Assembly: GCF_004681125.1 (NCBI RefSeq)
Contig: NZ_SIHO01000001.1
Location: 693,149 to 757,148, forward strand
Direction of reading: 5' to 3'
DNA from: Glacieibacterium arshaanense
Lineage (GTDB): Bacteria; Pseudomonadota; Alphaproteobacteria; Sphingomonadales; Sphingomonadaceae
DNA: 64,000 bases
A program made the position numbers and the translations under genes. Positions 26,507-35,363 of the stretch are shown here, one piece after another (position 1 is the stretch's first letter; every line of letters starts with the position of its first letter). Under the pieces are notes generated by a model. The model saw nothing but the letters and a program-made list of their open reading frames with translations. It did no database searches and was not told the DNA's origin.

Positions 26507-27049
26507 ATGCGTGCACTTGTGATGGTTGCCGGACTAGGGTTGCTCGCGGCGTGCAGCACGCCGCATCCCGACCGCGTGACGAACAAGCCGCCGTCGCTGA
26601 CGATGACGGTGCAGCTGCTCGGTCCCAACGGCGAACTGCACGGCACCGCGACGCTGGCGCAGACCGGCACCGATACGCGCGTCCGCGCCCAGGTCAGCGG
26701 GCTGGCACCGGGCAGCTATGCCATCCACCTGCACAGCGTCGGGCAATGCGTCGGGCCGGACTTCAAGACCGCCGGCGGCCATTTCAACCCGACGGCGCAC
26801 CAGCACGGCAAGGACAACCCCGCCGGACCGCACATGGGCGACCTGCCGAACATTACTGTCGGCACTGACGGGCAGGGCAGCCTCGATGCCACCATCGCCG
26901 GCTTGCAGATGAAGGGCGGCAGCGCGCCGCTGCTCGATGCCGACGGCGCCGCGGTGGTGCTGCACGCCGGGCCCGATGACTATAAGACCGACCCGTCGGG
27001 CAACAGCGGTGCGCGCATCGCCTGTGGCGCACTGGTCGCGACGGGCTGA
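26507..27049 (+). CDS. sodC: Cu-Zn superoxide dismutase, lipoprotein
   Basis: This 180-residue protein has a lipoprotein signal (MRALVMVAGLGLLAAC, Cys16), so it is anchored in the periplasm. Metal ligands are visible: HLHSVGQC (His74, His76) and GHFNPTAHQHG (His92, His98/100) for Cu and Zn, GPHMGDLPN (His109, Asp112) for Zn, and VVLHAGPDDY for the last Cu ligand. Cys81 and the late Cys in ARIACG form the structural disulfide. It converts periplasmic superoxide to hydrogen peroxide and oxygen. The ATG after GGGAGAG is chosen over far-upstream in-frame starts. Confidence 0.94.
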   Translation: MRALVMVAGLGLLAACSTPHPDRVTNKPPSLTMTVQLLGPNGELHGTATLAQTGTDTRVRAQVSGLAPGSYAIHLHSVGQCVGPDFKTAGGHFNPTAHQHGKDNPAGPHMGDLPNITVGTDGQGSLDATIAGLQMKGGSAPLLDADGAAVVLHAGPDDYKTDPSGNSGARIACGALVATG

Positions 27050-27120
27050 TATTACGCCAAGTTGCGCCGCCAAGCTTGACGTGAAGGCCCTGCCGCCCCT
27101 ATGGGCTTCCTTCGCGCGTG

Positions 27121-27197
27121 GCGGTCGTAGCTCAGTTGGTTAGAGCGCCGGTTTGTGGTACCGGAGGTCGCGGGTTCAAACCCCGTCGTCCGCCCCA
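27121..27197 (+). tRNA. tRNA-His (GTG)
   Basis: This is a cloverleaf with D-stem GCTC/GAGC, anticodon stem CCGGT/ACCGG around TTGTGGT (anticodon GTG at 27155-27157), T-arm GCGGG-TTCAAAC-CCCGT and an encoded CCA. The discriminator is C73 and base 27120 is G, so the canonical G-1:C73 pair of tRNA-His is available. That pair has been lost in a large alphaproteobacterial subgroup. The acceptor stem has one U5-U68 mismatch. Confidence 0.95.
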
Positions 27198-27280
27198 CGC
27201 GCACCACCCCTGCATGTTGATAGAACGCACGAACGCAACGCCTTGCGGCGGCGGAACTATGGACGATTTCGGGAAATCCG

Positions 27281-27356
27281 TGGTGGAGCAAGGGAGGATC
27301 GAACTCCCGACCTCAGCAGTGCGATTGCTGCGCTCTCCCATCTGAGCTATTGCCCC
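27281..27356 (-). tRNA. tRNA-Ala (CGC)
   Basis: Read on the minus strand, the acceptor stem is GGGGCAA/TTGCTCC with the G3-U70 pair that defines alanine tRNAs. The D-arm AGCTC..GAGC is followed by an anticodon stem CAGCA/TGCTG around ATCGCAC (anticodon CGC, 27321-27323), a T-arm with GTTCGAT, then A73 and an encoded CCA. It lies 84 bases from tRNA-His on the opposite strand. Confidence 0.95.
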
Positions 27357-27421
27357 ACACGACGGAAGGCCCCCGCTTTAGCGGCGTGCGCCGCCGGATG
27401 CAACGGGCGAAATCGGCGGCT

Positions 27422-28297
27422 TCAGCTTTTCGCGGCACGCGACCGCGCATAGGCTTGCGTACCCTTGGTCAGCACCGTGTCGCCCGGTGCCAGCGCCGCA
27501 ATGTCGAGATCGGGCAGTTGTGCAAGTTGCGCATAGAGCGGCGCGAAATCGGTATCGAGCGTCGTGCGCAACAGGCTTTCGAAGCTGTCGATGACGAAAT
27601 AGCCCTGTTGATAGTCATCGATGCGGTACGGCGTGCGCATGACGCGCAGCAAATCAAAGCCGATGCGGTTGGGCGAGGCGTCATCGAGCGCAAAGGCGCT
27701 TTCGCCGTGGCTTGACGCAATGCCGGCGCCGTAGAGCTTGAGGCCGTCGCCCGAGCGGATCAGCCCGAATTCGACAGTGTACCAGTATAGCCGCGCCAGC
27801 TTGTGCAACGCGCCGAATTCCAGGCTACGCAGGCCGCCTTCGCCGTATGCCTGCATATAGTCGGCAAACACCGGGTGGCTGAGCAGCGGGACATGGCCGA
27901 ACACGTCGTGGAACACGTCGGGGGCTTCGAGATAGTCGAGCTGGTCCATGCGCCGGATGAAACTGCCCGCCACGAAACGCCGCTGCGACAGGTGGTGATA
28001 GAAGACATCGTCGGGCACCAGCCCGGGCACCGCGACGACGCTCCAGCCGGTCAGCTTTGTCAGGCGCTCGCTGAGGTCTTCGAAGTTCGGGATGCCCGGC
28101 TGGTCGAGCCCGGCGAGCGTCAACCCCGACAGATACTCGGGCGTCGCACGGTCGGCCAATTGCCGCGTTTGCCGCGCGTAGAGCCGGTCCCACACCGCAT
28201 GGTCGATCGGCGCGTAATGGTCCCAGTTCTGCGGCACCGTCCAGTCGGCGGCAGCTTCGGGCGGGGGTTGAACTTGCGGCGACGGGTTGCTCAGCAT
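27422..28297 (-). CDS. phhA: phenylalanine 4-monooxygenase
   Basis: This 291-residue protein is a bacterial monomeric aromatic amino acid hydroxylase. It uses tetrahydropterin and Fe(II) to convert phenylalanine to tyrosine in the cytoplasm. Iron ligands are visible as His130 and His135 in FHDVFGHVPLL and Glu176 in YTVEFGL, the same spacing as in Chromobacterium and Pseudomonas PhhA. RRMDQLDYLEAPDVFHD is the pterin-side segment. There is no regulatory ACT domain. The ATG at 28297 gives the usual length; the frame upstream is an unused extension. Confidence 0.95.
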   Translation of the reverse strand: MLSNPSPQVQPPPEAAADWTVPQNWDHYAPIDHAVWDRLYARQTRQLADRATPEYLSGLTLAGLDQPGIPNFEDLSERLTKLTGWSVVAVPGLVPDDVFYHHLSQRRFVAGSFIRRMDQLDYLEAPDVFHDVFGHVPLLSHPVFADYMQAYGEGGLRSLEFGALHKLARLYWYTVEFGLIRSGDGLKLYGAGIASSHGESAFALDDASPNRIGFDLLRVMRTPYRIDDYQQGYFVIDSFESLLRTTLDTDFAPLYAQLAQLPDLDIAALAPGDTVLTKGTQAYARSRAAKS

Positions 28298-28335
28298 GGC
28301 CGCATCATAGCGGTTGCGAAGGTGCGGCAACAGCC

Positions 28336-29892
28336 TCAGTTCGCGCCGCGCCGATACAGGTTGACGGTCGGCGTGCGGCGCTGGCTCGACAGGGCGATGG
28401 TGGCTGTGACGGGCACGCCGAGCACCTGCATGGCCCGGACGCTGAGCGGCGCGCGGCCCGGTGGCGAGCGCCATAGCAACGTGTCGGTGGCGGCATGGAC
28501 GCCGTCATCGTCATCGCCGGGGCGCTCGATGGTCAGCGCCAGCGTATCGGCCAGCGGCGGGGCGGTGGTCAGGCGGTCGGTTACCGACGCCGGCGCCAGC
28601 GCCAGCTGACTGCGCGTCCAGCGCGACACGTGGACGGGGCCGTCGGCCAGCGCCAGTGCTGTCGCGGCTTGCGCGGCGACGTCGGGCTGCGCCGGGGCAA
28701 AGTCGACGGCAATGAAGGTCAGGATCAGCTTCGACGCCAGCAAGGCCGCAACCAGCGCGCGGCCGGCGCGGTTCGTGCCGAGCGACTGCGCGGCGAGCGC
28801 GAACAGCAGCGCCGCCGGCAGCAGCGACGGCATGAACATACGCGGCTTGGGGTCGGTCGCGATGACATACAGCACCACCGCGACCTGAATGACGATGACC
28901 GCCACCAGCGGTCCGCACAGCGCGCGCAACGGTGCCGACGGTGCGCGCCGGAAGGCGGCGAGGACGGCCAGTGCCGTAGCGGCAAAGCCGAGGCCATAGC
29001 CCGGATTGGCGAACAGGTTGAGCCACGGGTCGATGGCCCAGTGCAGCCGGATCGGCCCGGCGCCGTGCCAGCGCGACATGAGTTCGGGGTTGAGCAGCAC
29101 CTGATGACCGGCAAAGGTCAGACCATCGAGGTTGGTGCTGGCAATCTTCACATGCGCAAGGTCGACCCGCACGCGGTAGAAGGCGTCACCACTGGCGAGG
29201 GCAAAGCTGATAAGCTCGGGCAGCGCAACTGCGGCAAAGCCGAGCGCGATCCAGCCATAGACGCGGCGCGGCAGCCGGTCGCTTCGCCAGCCTTTCACCC
29301 AGCCGAGCGCCAACACCAGGCACAGCCCGACCGCCGTCTCGCGCGTTGCGAACGCCAGCCCGGTCGCGAGGCCGGTGGCCAGAAGCCACAGGCGCTGGTG
29401 TCGCGTCGCGGTGCCGGCAAACCAGTAGCTCCACAGTGCCAGCGCCCAGAACAGTGTTTCGGTAAGGTCGGCGGTCAGCCGCGTTGCCGCGAACAGTATC
29501 GCCGGCGTCGTCACCAGCGCCAGCGTCGCGATGCTAGCGACAGCAAGGCCGAACGCCCGCCACGCCGCCGCGAACTGCACCGCCAGCAGCGCCACCAGCA
29601 GCAGCAACCCGGGCAACATCAGCGCCGGCCTGGTGTCGCCGAACAGCTTGATGGCGATTGCGGCGGGACCGACAACCGTGGCGCGCAACGCCCAATGGTC
29701 ATGGCCAAGCTGCGGGCCATGCGTTGCCCAAAGCTGCGCCGTCGCCAGATAGCGCCCGTCGTCCCAATGCCCGCCAATATAGCCGACGGGGTTGATGGCG
29801 ATCAGCATCGCGGCCAGCAGCGCAATGGCCAAGCCGATCGCCGCGCCCCGCCCATAATGGGTTGTTGGACGGTTGGACGAAGACGCTTGCAT
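28336..29892 (-). CDS. polytopic membrane protein, GT39/ArnT-like glycosyltransferase
   Basis: This 518-residue protein has about eleven hydrophobic helices. The first periplasmic loop, after IGLAIALLAAMLIAINPVGY, contains the acidic HWDDGRYLATAQLW. A DD or DE pair in that loop is the catalytic hallmark of GT-C enzymes that use polyprenyl-phosphate sugars. ATRLTADLTETLFW matches the second conserved loop of the dolichyl-phosphate-mannose transferase (PMT/ArnT) group. The hydrophilic C-terminus (about 100 residues) would be periplasmic. It probably glycosylates a lipid or protein at the inner membrane; the substrate is unknown. The start at 29892 is 9 bases downstream of tRNA-Gln, so the two may share a transcript. 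Confidence 0.75.
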   Translation of the reverse strand: MQASSSNRPTTHYGRGAAIGLAIALLAAMLIAINPVGYIGGHWDDGRYLATAQLWATHGPQLGHDHWALRATVVGPAAIAIKLFGDTRPALMLPGLLLLVALLAVQFAAAWRAFGLAVASIATLALVTTPAILFAATRLTADLTETLFWALALWSYWFAGTATRHQRLWLLATGLATGLAFATRETAVGLCLVLALGWVKGWRSDRLPRRVYGWIALGFAAVALPELISFALASGDAFYRVRVDLAHVKIASTNLDGLTFAGHQVLLNPELMSRWHGAGPIRLHWAIDPWLNLFANPGYGLGFAATALAVLAAFRRAPSAPLRALCGPLVAVIVIQVAVVLYVIATDPKPRMFMPSLLPAALLFALAAQSLGTNRAGRALVAALLASKLILTFIAVDFAPAQPDVAAQAATALALADGPVHVSRWTRSQLALAPASVTDRLTTAPPLADTLALTIERPGDDDDGVHAATDTLLWRSPPGRAPLSVRAMQVLGVPVTATIALSSQRRTPTVNLYRRGAN

Positions 29893-29901
29893 GAAGGTTG
29901 C

Positions 29902-29975
29902 TGGATGCCCCGCGAGGATTCGAACCTCGATTAACAGAGTCAGAGTCTGTGGTCTTACCTTTAGACGACAGGGCA
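29902..29975 (-). tRNA. tRNA-Gln (CTG)
   Basis: On the minus strand the acceptor stem TGCCCTG/CGGGGCA has the weak U1-A72 pair characteristic of glutamine tRNAs. The anticodon stem ACAGA/TCTGT holds CTCTGAC (anticodon CTG, 29941-29943). The T-arm is CGAGG-TTCGAAT-CCTCG, the discriminator is U73 and CCA is encoded. Confidence 0.94.
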
Positions 29976-30153
29976 GCGCAGGCCGCGGTGGATAGCCACA
30001 TGGGCTTTTTCTGTCAACGTCTTCCACATCGCCCAACCATAACGATTTGCCGCAGTGCAGCGCGCGATTTGCGAAAACCCATCAACCGGTGCTAGTCTGT
30101 CGCCAAGTGCTGGCCGGTAAATCCGGGGCAGCAGAGAATGCAAGGCGAAGATC

Positions 30154-31257
30154 ATGCCGTTCGATACCGTCCAGGGGCAGCCGGGGATAGCCCGTGCGCC
30201 CGACCCCGATACCCCGCCACGCCCGACAGCGTCGCGTGCCGAGCCGGCGATTCGCGTCGGCGGTGCACAGCGCGGCGGCCGCCGTGCCTATGCGGCGATC
30301 GACCTCGGGACCAATAACTGCCGCCTGCTGATTGCGCGCCCCGGCTACGGCGCCGATGCCGCCGGCAATTTCATGGTTGTTGATGCGTTTTCGCGCGTCG
30401 TGCGGCTCGGCGAGGGGCTGTTGCAGACCGGCGCGCTTTCCGAAGCGGCGATGGACCGTGCGGTGGCGGCGCTGCGCATCTGCAGCGACAAGTTGCGCCG
30501 CCGTGAAGTCTGGCTGACGCGCAATGTCGCCACCGAAGCCTGCCGGCGCGCCAGCAATGGCAGCGAATTCGTCGAGCGTGTCTATGCCGAAACCGGCATC
30601 GCGCTCGATGTGATTTCGCCCGGCGAGGAGGCCCGGCTGGCGGTGCTTGGCTGCCAGTCGCTGATCGATTCGGAAGGGCCACCAGCACTGGTCTTCGATA
30701 TCGGCGGCGGCTCGACCGAACTCATTCTGGTCACCCGCGGGCCGCGCGGCGAGGCAGTCATCCAGGGCTGGACGAGTGTGCCATGGGGCGTCGTGTCGCT
30801 GACCGAAACCGAGCCGCACGACCTGTCCGAAAGCCAGCGCCTGCTGGCGTATGAACGCATGCGCGCGCGCGTCAGCGAGCATCTGGTGAACTTCCGTGCC
30901 AATGTCCAACGCGTCGCGCCGGGGCCGCTGCAGCTGCTTGGCACGTCGGGCACGATCACCACGCTGGCCAGCGTCGACATGGGGCTGGCGGGCTATGACC
31001 GGCGGCTGGTCGATGGCTGCATGGTGACGAGTGCGGCGATGCGCGCGATTTCGGCCGATCTCGCCGCCAAGTCGCCTGCCGAGCGCGCATTGCAGCCGTG
31101 CATCGGCCACGACCGCGCCGATCTGGTGGTGGCCGGCTGCGCCATTCTCGAGGCCATTCTCGACGCCTGGCCGGCCGAAACAATCCGCGTTGCCGATCGT
31201 GGCATCCGCGAAGGTATCCTGCGGACGCTGATCGCCCGCGACGGAGGACGTGGATGA
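30154..31257 (+). CDS. Ppx/GppA-family phosphatase
   Basis: This 367-residue protein has a 45-residue Pro/Arg-rich N-terminal extension and then the actin-like ASKHA fold: AAIDLGTNNCRLLIA (phosphate 1), VVRLGEGL, RNVATEACRRASNG, the catalytic-side SPGEEARLAVLG, FDIGGGSTELILV (phosphate 2) and LLGTSGTITTLASV (adenosine motif). Family members hydrolyse polyphosphate or pppGpp. This short form lacks the C-terminal HD-like domain of E. coli Ppx, as in many alphaproteobacteria. Its stop overlaps the rlmE start (ATGA), giving a ppx-rlmE-dehydrogenase operon. Confidence 0.9.
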   Translation: MPFDTVQGQPGIARAPDPDTPPRPTASRAEPAIRVGGAQRGGRRAYAAIDLGTNNCRLLIARPGYGADAAGNFMVVDAFSRVVRLGEGLLQTGALSEAAMDRAVAALRICSDKLRRREVWLTRNVATEACRRASNGSEFVERVYAETGIALDVISPGEEARLAVLGCQSLIDSEGPPALVFDIGGGSTELILVTRGPRGEAVIQGWTSVPWGVVSLTETEPHDLSESQRLLAYERMRARVSEHLVNFRANVQRVAPGPLQLLGTSGTITTLASVDMGLAGYDRRLVDGCMVTSAAMRAISADLAAKSPAERALQPCIGHDRADLVVAGCAILEAILDAWPAETIRVADRGIREGILRTLIARDGGRG

Positions 31258-32294
31258 GCAAGCCACCCAAACAACGCAAACCCGCCAGCACGCGCGCGCC
31301 CAAGCGCACCGGCGGCAAGGCGGTCGCGTCGAAGCTGCTCAGCGGCACCGACAAGGCGGTCGCGGCGCGCAAGGCCAATGCGGCGGCGAAGCTGCTGCGC
31401 ACCAAGCCCAAGTCGGTCAAGCCGACCAAGGGCGGCGCGGCCCCGGCGGCCGCGAAGCCGGGCGCAGCGAAGTCGAAGCCCAAAGCCGCCAAAGCGGCAC
31501 CGGTGGCACATGTGTCGGCGGCGCAAACCACCGTGCTCGCCGGCAAGACCTTCAACGCAGCCGCCACCGAAGCCGGCGGTGCCGGCGTCAAGTCGGGAGG
31601 CGGCGCCGGGCGCTCGCTCGGCGGCCATGTCCGCGTGCTGACCGCACGGCGGCGCAGCAATTCGTCGACACGCTGGCTGGCGCGGCAGTTGAACGACCCC
31701 TATGTCCGCGCCGCCAAGGCTGCCGGCTATCGGTCGCGCGCGGCCTATAAGCTGATCGAGCTTGATGAACAGTTCGGGCTGTTCGCCGGTGTCAGCCGCG
31801 TCATCGATCTGGGCGCTGCACCCGGTGGCTGGTGCCAGGCGGTGCTGGCGGCGCGGCCCAAGGCGAAGATTGTCGCGATCGACCTGCTCGAAATGGAGCC
31901 GCTGCCCGGCGTCACCATTTTCGTGAAAGACATTCTCGATGACGATGCGCCGGTGCTGCTGCGCGAAGCGCTTGGCGGCAGCGCGCAGCTGGTGCTTTCG
32001 GACATGGCGGCGAACACCGTCGGCCACAAACCTACCGACCATATCCGCACGATGGCGCTGGTGCAGACAGCACTCGACTTTGCGGTGCAGATGCTCGGGC
32101 CGGGCGGCGCATTCGTGGCGAAAGTGCTGGCGGGCGGCGCCGACCCTGAACTGGTCAGCGCGCTGAAGCGCCACTTCGTTACCGTGCGCCACGCCAAGCC
32201 GCCGGCCAGCCGCAAGGGCTCGTCGGAATGGTATGTCGTGGGGCAGGGATTCAAGGGTCTCGCGACCGAAAGCAAGGACGATATTGATGGCTAA
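31254..32294 (+). CDS. rlmE: 23S rRNA U2552 ribose methyltransferase with long disordered N-terminus
   Basis: The C-terminal 220 residues are FtsJ/RlmE: SRAAYKLIELDEQFGLF with catalytic Lys, the SAM site IDLGAAPGGWCQAVL, LVLSDMAANTVGHK with catalytic Asp, FVAKVLAGG with Lys, and SSEWYVV with Glu, so the K-D-K-E tetrad is complete. It methylates U2552 of 23S rRNA late in 50S assembly. The protein has 346 residues where E. coli RlmE has 209. The extra N-terminal 120 or so residues are a low-complexity Lys/Ala/Pro tail (KPPKQRKPASTRAPKRTGGK and so on), presumably disordered and RNA-binding. Start and stop overlap the neighbouring genes. Confidence 0.93.
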   Translation: MSKPPKQRKPASTRAPKRTGGKAVASKLLSGTDKAVAARKANAAAKLLRTKPKSVKPTKGGAAPAAAKPGAAKSKPKAAKAAPVAHVSAAQTTVLAGKTFNAAATEAGGAGVKSGGGAGRSLGGHVRVLTARRRSNSSTRWLARQLNDPYVRAAKAAGYRSRAAYKLIELDEQFGLFAGVSRVIDLGAAPGGWCQAVLAARPKAKIVAIDLLEMEPLPGVTIFVKDILDDDAPVLLREALGGSAQLVLSDMAANTVGHKPTDHIRTMALVQTALDFAVQMLGPGGAFVAKVLAGGADPELVSALKRHFVTVRHAKPPASRKGSSEWYVVGQGFKGLATESKDDIDG

Positions 32295-33153
32295 GGTGGC
32301 GTTTCTCGGGCTCGGCGTGATGGGTTACCCGATGGCGGGGCATCTCGCCGCCGCCGGCCACGCCGTCACCGTCTACAACCGCACCGGCACGGTTGCCGAA
32401 CGCTGGACCGATGAGCATCGCGGCACGCGCGCTACGACGCCGGCGGCGGCTGTGGCGGACGCCGATGCGGTGTTCGCCTGTGTCGGTGCCGACAATGACC
32501 TTCGCGAAGTGACGCTGGGCGCCGACGGCGCTCTCGCGGCAATGCGGCCGGGCGCGGTGTTCGTCGACCACACCACCGTGTCCGCCGAGATCGCGCGCGA
32601 GCTGGCGGTGGCGGGCGAAGCACTAGGATTGTTGGTCGCCGACGCGCCGGTGTCGGGCGGCCAGGCAGGCGCGCAGAACGGCCAACTGACAATCATGGTC
32701 GGTGGCAGTGCTGCGGCTTATGCGGCCGCCGAACCGATCATGGCGGCCTACGCCAAGCGCATCGGCCATATGGGGCCGGCGGGCAGCGGCCAGCTGACCA
32801 AGATGGTCAACCAGATCGCGATTGCCGGCATTGTCGAAGGGTTGGCGGAGGCGCTCAACTTCGCGCTGGCAGCGGGACTGGATGCCGACAAGGTCGTCGA
32901 TGTCATTTCAAAGGGCGCGGCGCAAAGCTGGCAAATGGAAAACCGCAGCGCGACGATGATCCGCGGCGAGTTCGATTTCGGCTTTGCCGTCGACTGGATG
33001 CGCAAGGATCTGGGGCTGGTGCTCGACGAGGCCAAGCGGCTCGGCATCAGCCTGCCGGCGACGGCGCTGGTTGATCAGTTCTACGGGGATGTCCAGGCGA
33101 TGGGCGGGCGGCGGCAGGATACGTCGAGCCTGATCCGGCGCTTCCGCGGCTGA
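32287..33153 (+). CDS. beta-hydroxyacid dehydrogenase (3-hydroxyisobutyrate dehydrogenase family)
   Basis: This 288-residue protein has an N-terminal Rossmann domain (VAFLGLGVMGYPMAGHLAAAGH) with VYNRT after strand 2, which suits NADP. DAPVSGGQAGAQNGQLTIMVGG is the substrate-binding motif, GSGQLTKMVNQI contains the catalytic Lys, and a helical C-terminal domain carries KDLGLVLDEA. It oxidises a short-chain beta-hydroxyacid or reduces a semialdehyde. The exact substrate (3-hydroxyisobutyrate, tartronate semialdehyde or succinic semialdehyde) is not decidable. The ATG overlaps the rlmE stop region by 8 bases. Confidence 0.9.
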   Translation: MAKVAFLGLGVMGYPMAGHLAAAGHAVTVYNRTGTVAERWTDEHRGTRATTPAAAVADADAVFACVGADNDLREVTLGADGALAAMRPGAVFVDHTTVSAEIARELAVAGEALGLLVADAPVSGGQAGAQNGQLTIMVGGSAAAYAAAEPIMAAYAKRIGHMGPAGSGQLTKMVNQIAIAGIVEGLAEALNFALAAGLDADKVVDVISKGAAQSWQMENRSATMIRGEFDFGFAVDWMRKDLGLVLDEAKRLGISLPATALVDQFYGDVQAMGGRRQDTSSLIRRFRG

Positions 33154-33164
33154 CCCATTCTACT

Positions 33165-33185
33165 CCCCTCCCGTTCCGGGTGGGG
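33165..33185. terminator. putative bidirectional terminator hairpin
   Basis: A 9-bp stem with one T-T mismatch (CCCCTCCCG and CGGGTGGGG, loop TTC) lies between the convergent dehydrogenase and DsbD-like genes, ending 6 bases from the latter's stop. No T tract follows, so the termination role is tentative. Confidence 0.45.
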
Positions 33186-33190
33186 TGAAA

Positions 33191-35251
33191 CTAGGCGGCG
33201 AGCGCGATGAGTTGACCGGGCGTCAGGAGCTGCGGCAGTTCGGTAACTTGTCCGTCGCGGCCATAGAACAGGTAGAGCGGCACGCCCGAACGGCCCTTGC
33301 TTTCAAGGAAGGTGCTGATCGCTGCGTCGCCGTTGGTCCAGTCGCCGACGAGCACGTTGATCCCTGCCTTGGCGAACGCCGCCGCGACATCGGCATTGGC
33401 GAGTGCGCCGCGTTCGTTGACCTTGCAGGTCACGCACCAGTCGGCGGTGAAATAGACGAATGCCGGCTTGCCCGATGCCTGCAATGCCGCCAGCCGGTCG
33501 TTGCTGAACGGCTGCGCGGAAAGCCCTGCCGGTGCATCGATGGTCACCGCCGCGGGCGTCATGCCGCCGACCATGATCAGCGCGGCAATGCCCGCCGCCA
33601 AACCGCCCGCCAGCGGCAGTGCGAAACTGCCGCCGCCACGCTGGCGCGCGCCGAGCCACCATAGCGCCAAGCCGAGCAGCAACGCCGCAAGCAGCCCGAG
33701 CGCCATGCCGCCGACGCCAGCCTGACGGCCGAGCACCCACGCCAGCGCCACCGCGGTCAGGAACATCGGGACGCTGAGGATTTGCCGCATCGTCGCCATC
33801 CACGGCCCCGGTTTGGGCAGGCGGCGGCGCAGTGCGGGGATGAAACCGAGCGCGAGGAACGGCAGCGCCAGCCCGAGCCCGAGCCCGGCGAACACCAGCA
33901 GCCCGGCGACCGGCGGCAACACCAGCGCCGCGCCGAGCGCGCCCGCCATGAACGGTCCGGTGCACGGCGTCGCGACGAACGCTGCCAGCGCGCCGGTCCA
34001 GAAGCTGCCCGCTGCACCACCCTTGGACGCCAGCTTGTGGCCGGCGTTGCCCGAAGAAACATTGACCTCGAACAGCCCGGCGAGGTTGAGCGCGATCGCC
34101 GTCATCAACAGCAGCAGCGCCAGGATGACGCGCGGGTCCTGCAACTGGAACGCCCAGCCGATCTGGCTGCCCGCGGCGCGCAGGCCCAGAATGACGCCGC
34201 CGAGCGCGGTGCACACCAGCATGATGCCGGCGGTATAGGCGAGCGCGTCGCGGCGTGCAGCGGCTTCGGGGAGATGGCCCTTGGCGAGCGCCAGCGCCTT
34301 GAGGCTGAGGATCGGGAAGACGCACGGCATGACGTTGAGCAGCAGCCCGCCGGCAATCGCCAGCAGCAGCGCCGGGGCGAACGCCGCCCAACTGCTGCCG
34401 CTGTCGCGCTCGCCGGGCAGCACTGCGCCGGCCGCGCCGACATTGCCCGGCGTTGCGGTCAGCGCAAAGCCTTGCGGTGCCGGGTTGCCGACGAAACTGA
34501 CCTTGAGCACACCGCTGACCTTGGCGGGCGGCTTGCCGCTGGCGCGGGTTTCGATGCGTAGGCTGTCGGCGGTGGCAGTGACCAACTGGGGGGCTGCGTA
34601 GTCGATGACGCCGTCGGTGGCGGCGAAGAAATAGGCGGTTTTGACCTTTGCCGGATTGCCGAACGGCACCGACAGGATGAAGCGGTCACCGCGCACGGTA
34701 AACTTTGCCGGCCAGTCGACGGGCTTGGGCAACGCCGCGCGCGCAGCGGTGAAGCGTGCGGTGGTGGCGCTATCGAGTGCGCCGTCGCCGATGGTCAGCG
34801 GCAGGTCGAGTGTCGCGGTTTCGGGGACGCACAGCGTCGGATCGCAGACCAGCCAGTCGAGCTTGAGCTTGAGCGGGAACGGCGCGCCCTTGGCAAGACC
34901 GGCAGGCACGTTGACGGTCGCTAGCAGCGCGTTCTGCCGGTCATAGACATAGTTCATCAGCCCCGAAGTCAGATAGGTGCCCGGCGTCGGATAGCTTAGC
35001 GCGCTGGCGGTGGCGCCCTTGGGCAGCGTCCAGGTGGCGCGGGTTTCGACTCCGGCGTCGCCGGGGTTCTGCCAATAGGTGTGCCAGCCGGGTTGTGGGG
35101 TCATCACCAGCGCGACTGCAAGCGGCGTGCCGGCGGCGGGGGTGCGGCTGGCGGCGATTAGTTCGACCTTGGTGTGCTGGGTTTGCGCGGTCGGTGCAGC
35201 GGTCGCGGGGAGGGCGATGAGCAGCAGCAGGGCGAGGAGGGCGCGAATCAT
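33191..35251 (-). CDS. DsbD-type thiol:disulfide interchange protein
   Basis: This 686-residue protein has a signal peptide (MIRALLALLLLIALPATA). The periplasmic alpha domain carries a Cys pair in CDPTLCVPE. The eight-helix beta domain carries the two electron-transfer cysteines in MPCVFPILS and ATPCTGPFMAG. The C-terminal thioredoxin-like gamma domain has WCVTCKVNE. All six redox cysteines of DsbD are therefore present. It moves reducing power from cytoplasmic thioredoxin to periplasmic proteins, for example in cytochrome c or disulfide repair. The start fixed by the signal peptide is far downstream of the open frame's beginning. Confidence 0.92.
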   Translation of the reverse strand: MIRALLALLLLIALPATAAPTAQTQHTKVELIAASRTPAAGTPLAVALVMTPQPGWHTYWQNPGDAGVETRATWTLPKGATASALSYPTPGTYLTSGLMNYVYDRQNALLATVNVPAGLAKGAPFPLKLKLDWLVCDPTLCVPETATLDLPLTIGDGALDSATTARFTAARAALPKPVDWPAKFTVRGDRFILSVPFGNPAKVKTAYFFAATDGVIDYAAPQLVTATADSLRIETRASGKPPAKVSGVLKVSFVGNPAPQGFALTATPGNVGAAGAVLPGERDSGSSWAAFAPALLLAIAGGLLLNVMPCVFPILSLKALALAKGHLPEAAARRDALAYTAGIMLVCTALGGVILGLRAAGSQIGWAFQLQDPRVILALLLLMTAIALNLAGLFEVNVSSGNAGHKLASKGGAAGSFWTGALAAFVATPCTGPFMAGALGAALVLPPVAGLLVFAGLGLGLALPFLALGFIPALRRRLPKPGPWMATMRQILSVPMFLTAVALAWVLGRQAGVGGMALGLLAALLLGLALWWLGARQRGGGSFALPLAGGLAAGIAALIMVGGMTPAAVTIDAPAGLSAQPFSNDRLAALQASGKPAFVYFTADWCVTCKVNERGALANADVAAAFAKAGINVLVGDWTNGDAAISTFLESKGRSGVPLYLFYGRDGQVTELPQLLTPGQLIALAA

Positions 35252-35315
35252 GTGGGGAGTTATGCCCGAGAGCGTGGTGGGTGGCAAAGTGCGGGGTTGG
35301 GGCGTGTTGACGCAG

Positions 35316-35346
35316 AAACGGCGAGCTTTTTGGGGGCTCGCCGTTT
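35316..35346 (-). terminator. terminator hairpin of the rplM-rpsI operon
   Basis: An 11-bp perfect stem (AAACGGCGAGC and its complement, 35316-35326 and 35336-35346) with a 9-base loop lies downstream of rpsI on the minus strand and ends in TTT. It sits after R2 copy 2, between that unit and the DsbD-like gene start. Confidence 0.65.
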
Positions 35347-35363
35347 TGTAGTGGTAGGTCGGT

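Noticed and set aside
28495-29934. 479-codon + strand frame opposite the membrane glycosyltransferase-like gene
   Set aside because: Gln/Arg/Gly-rich nonsense composition, no start site and no domain; the minus-strand protein has regular transmembrane helices.
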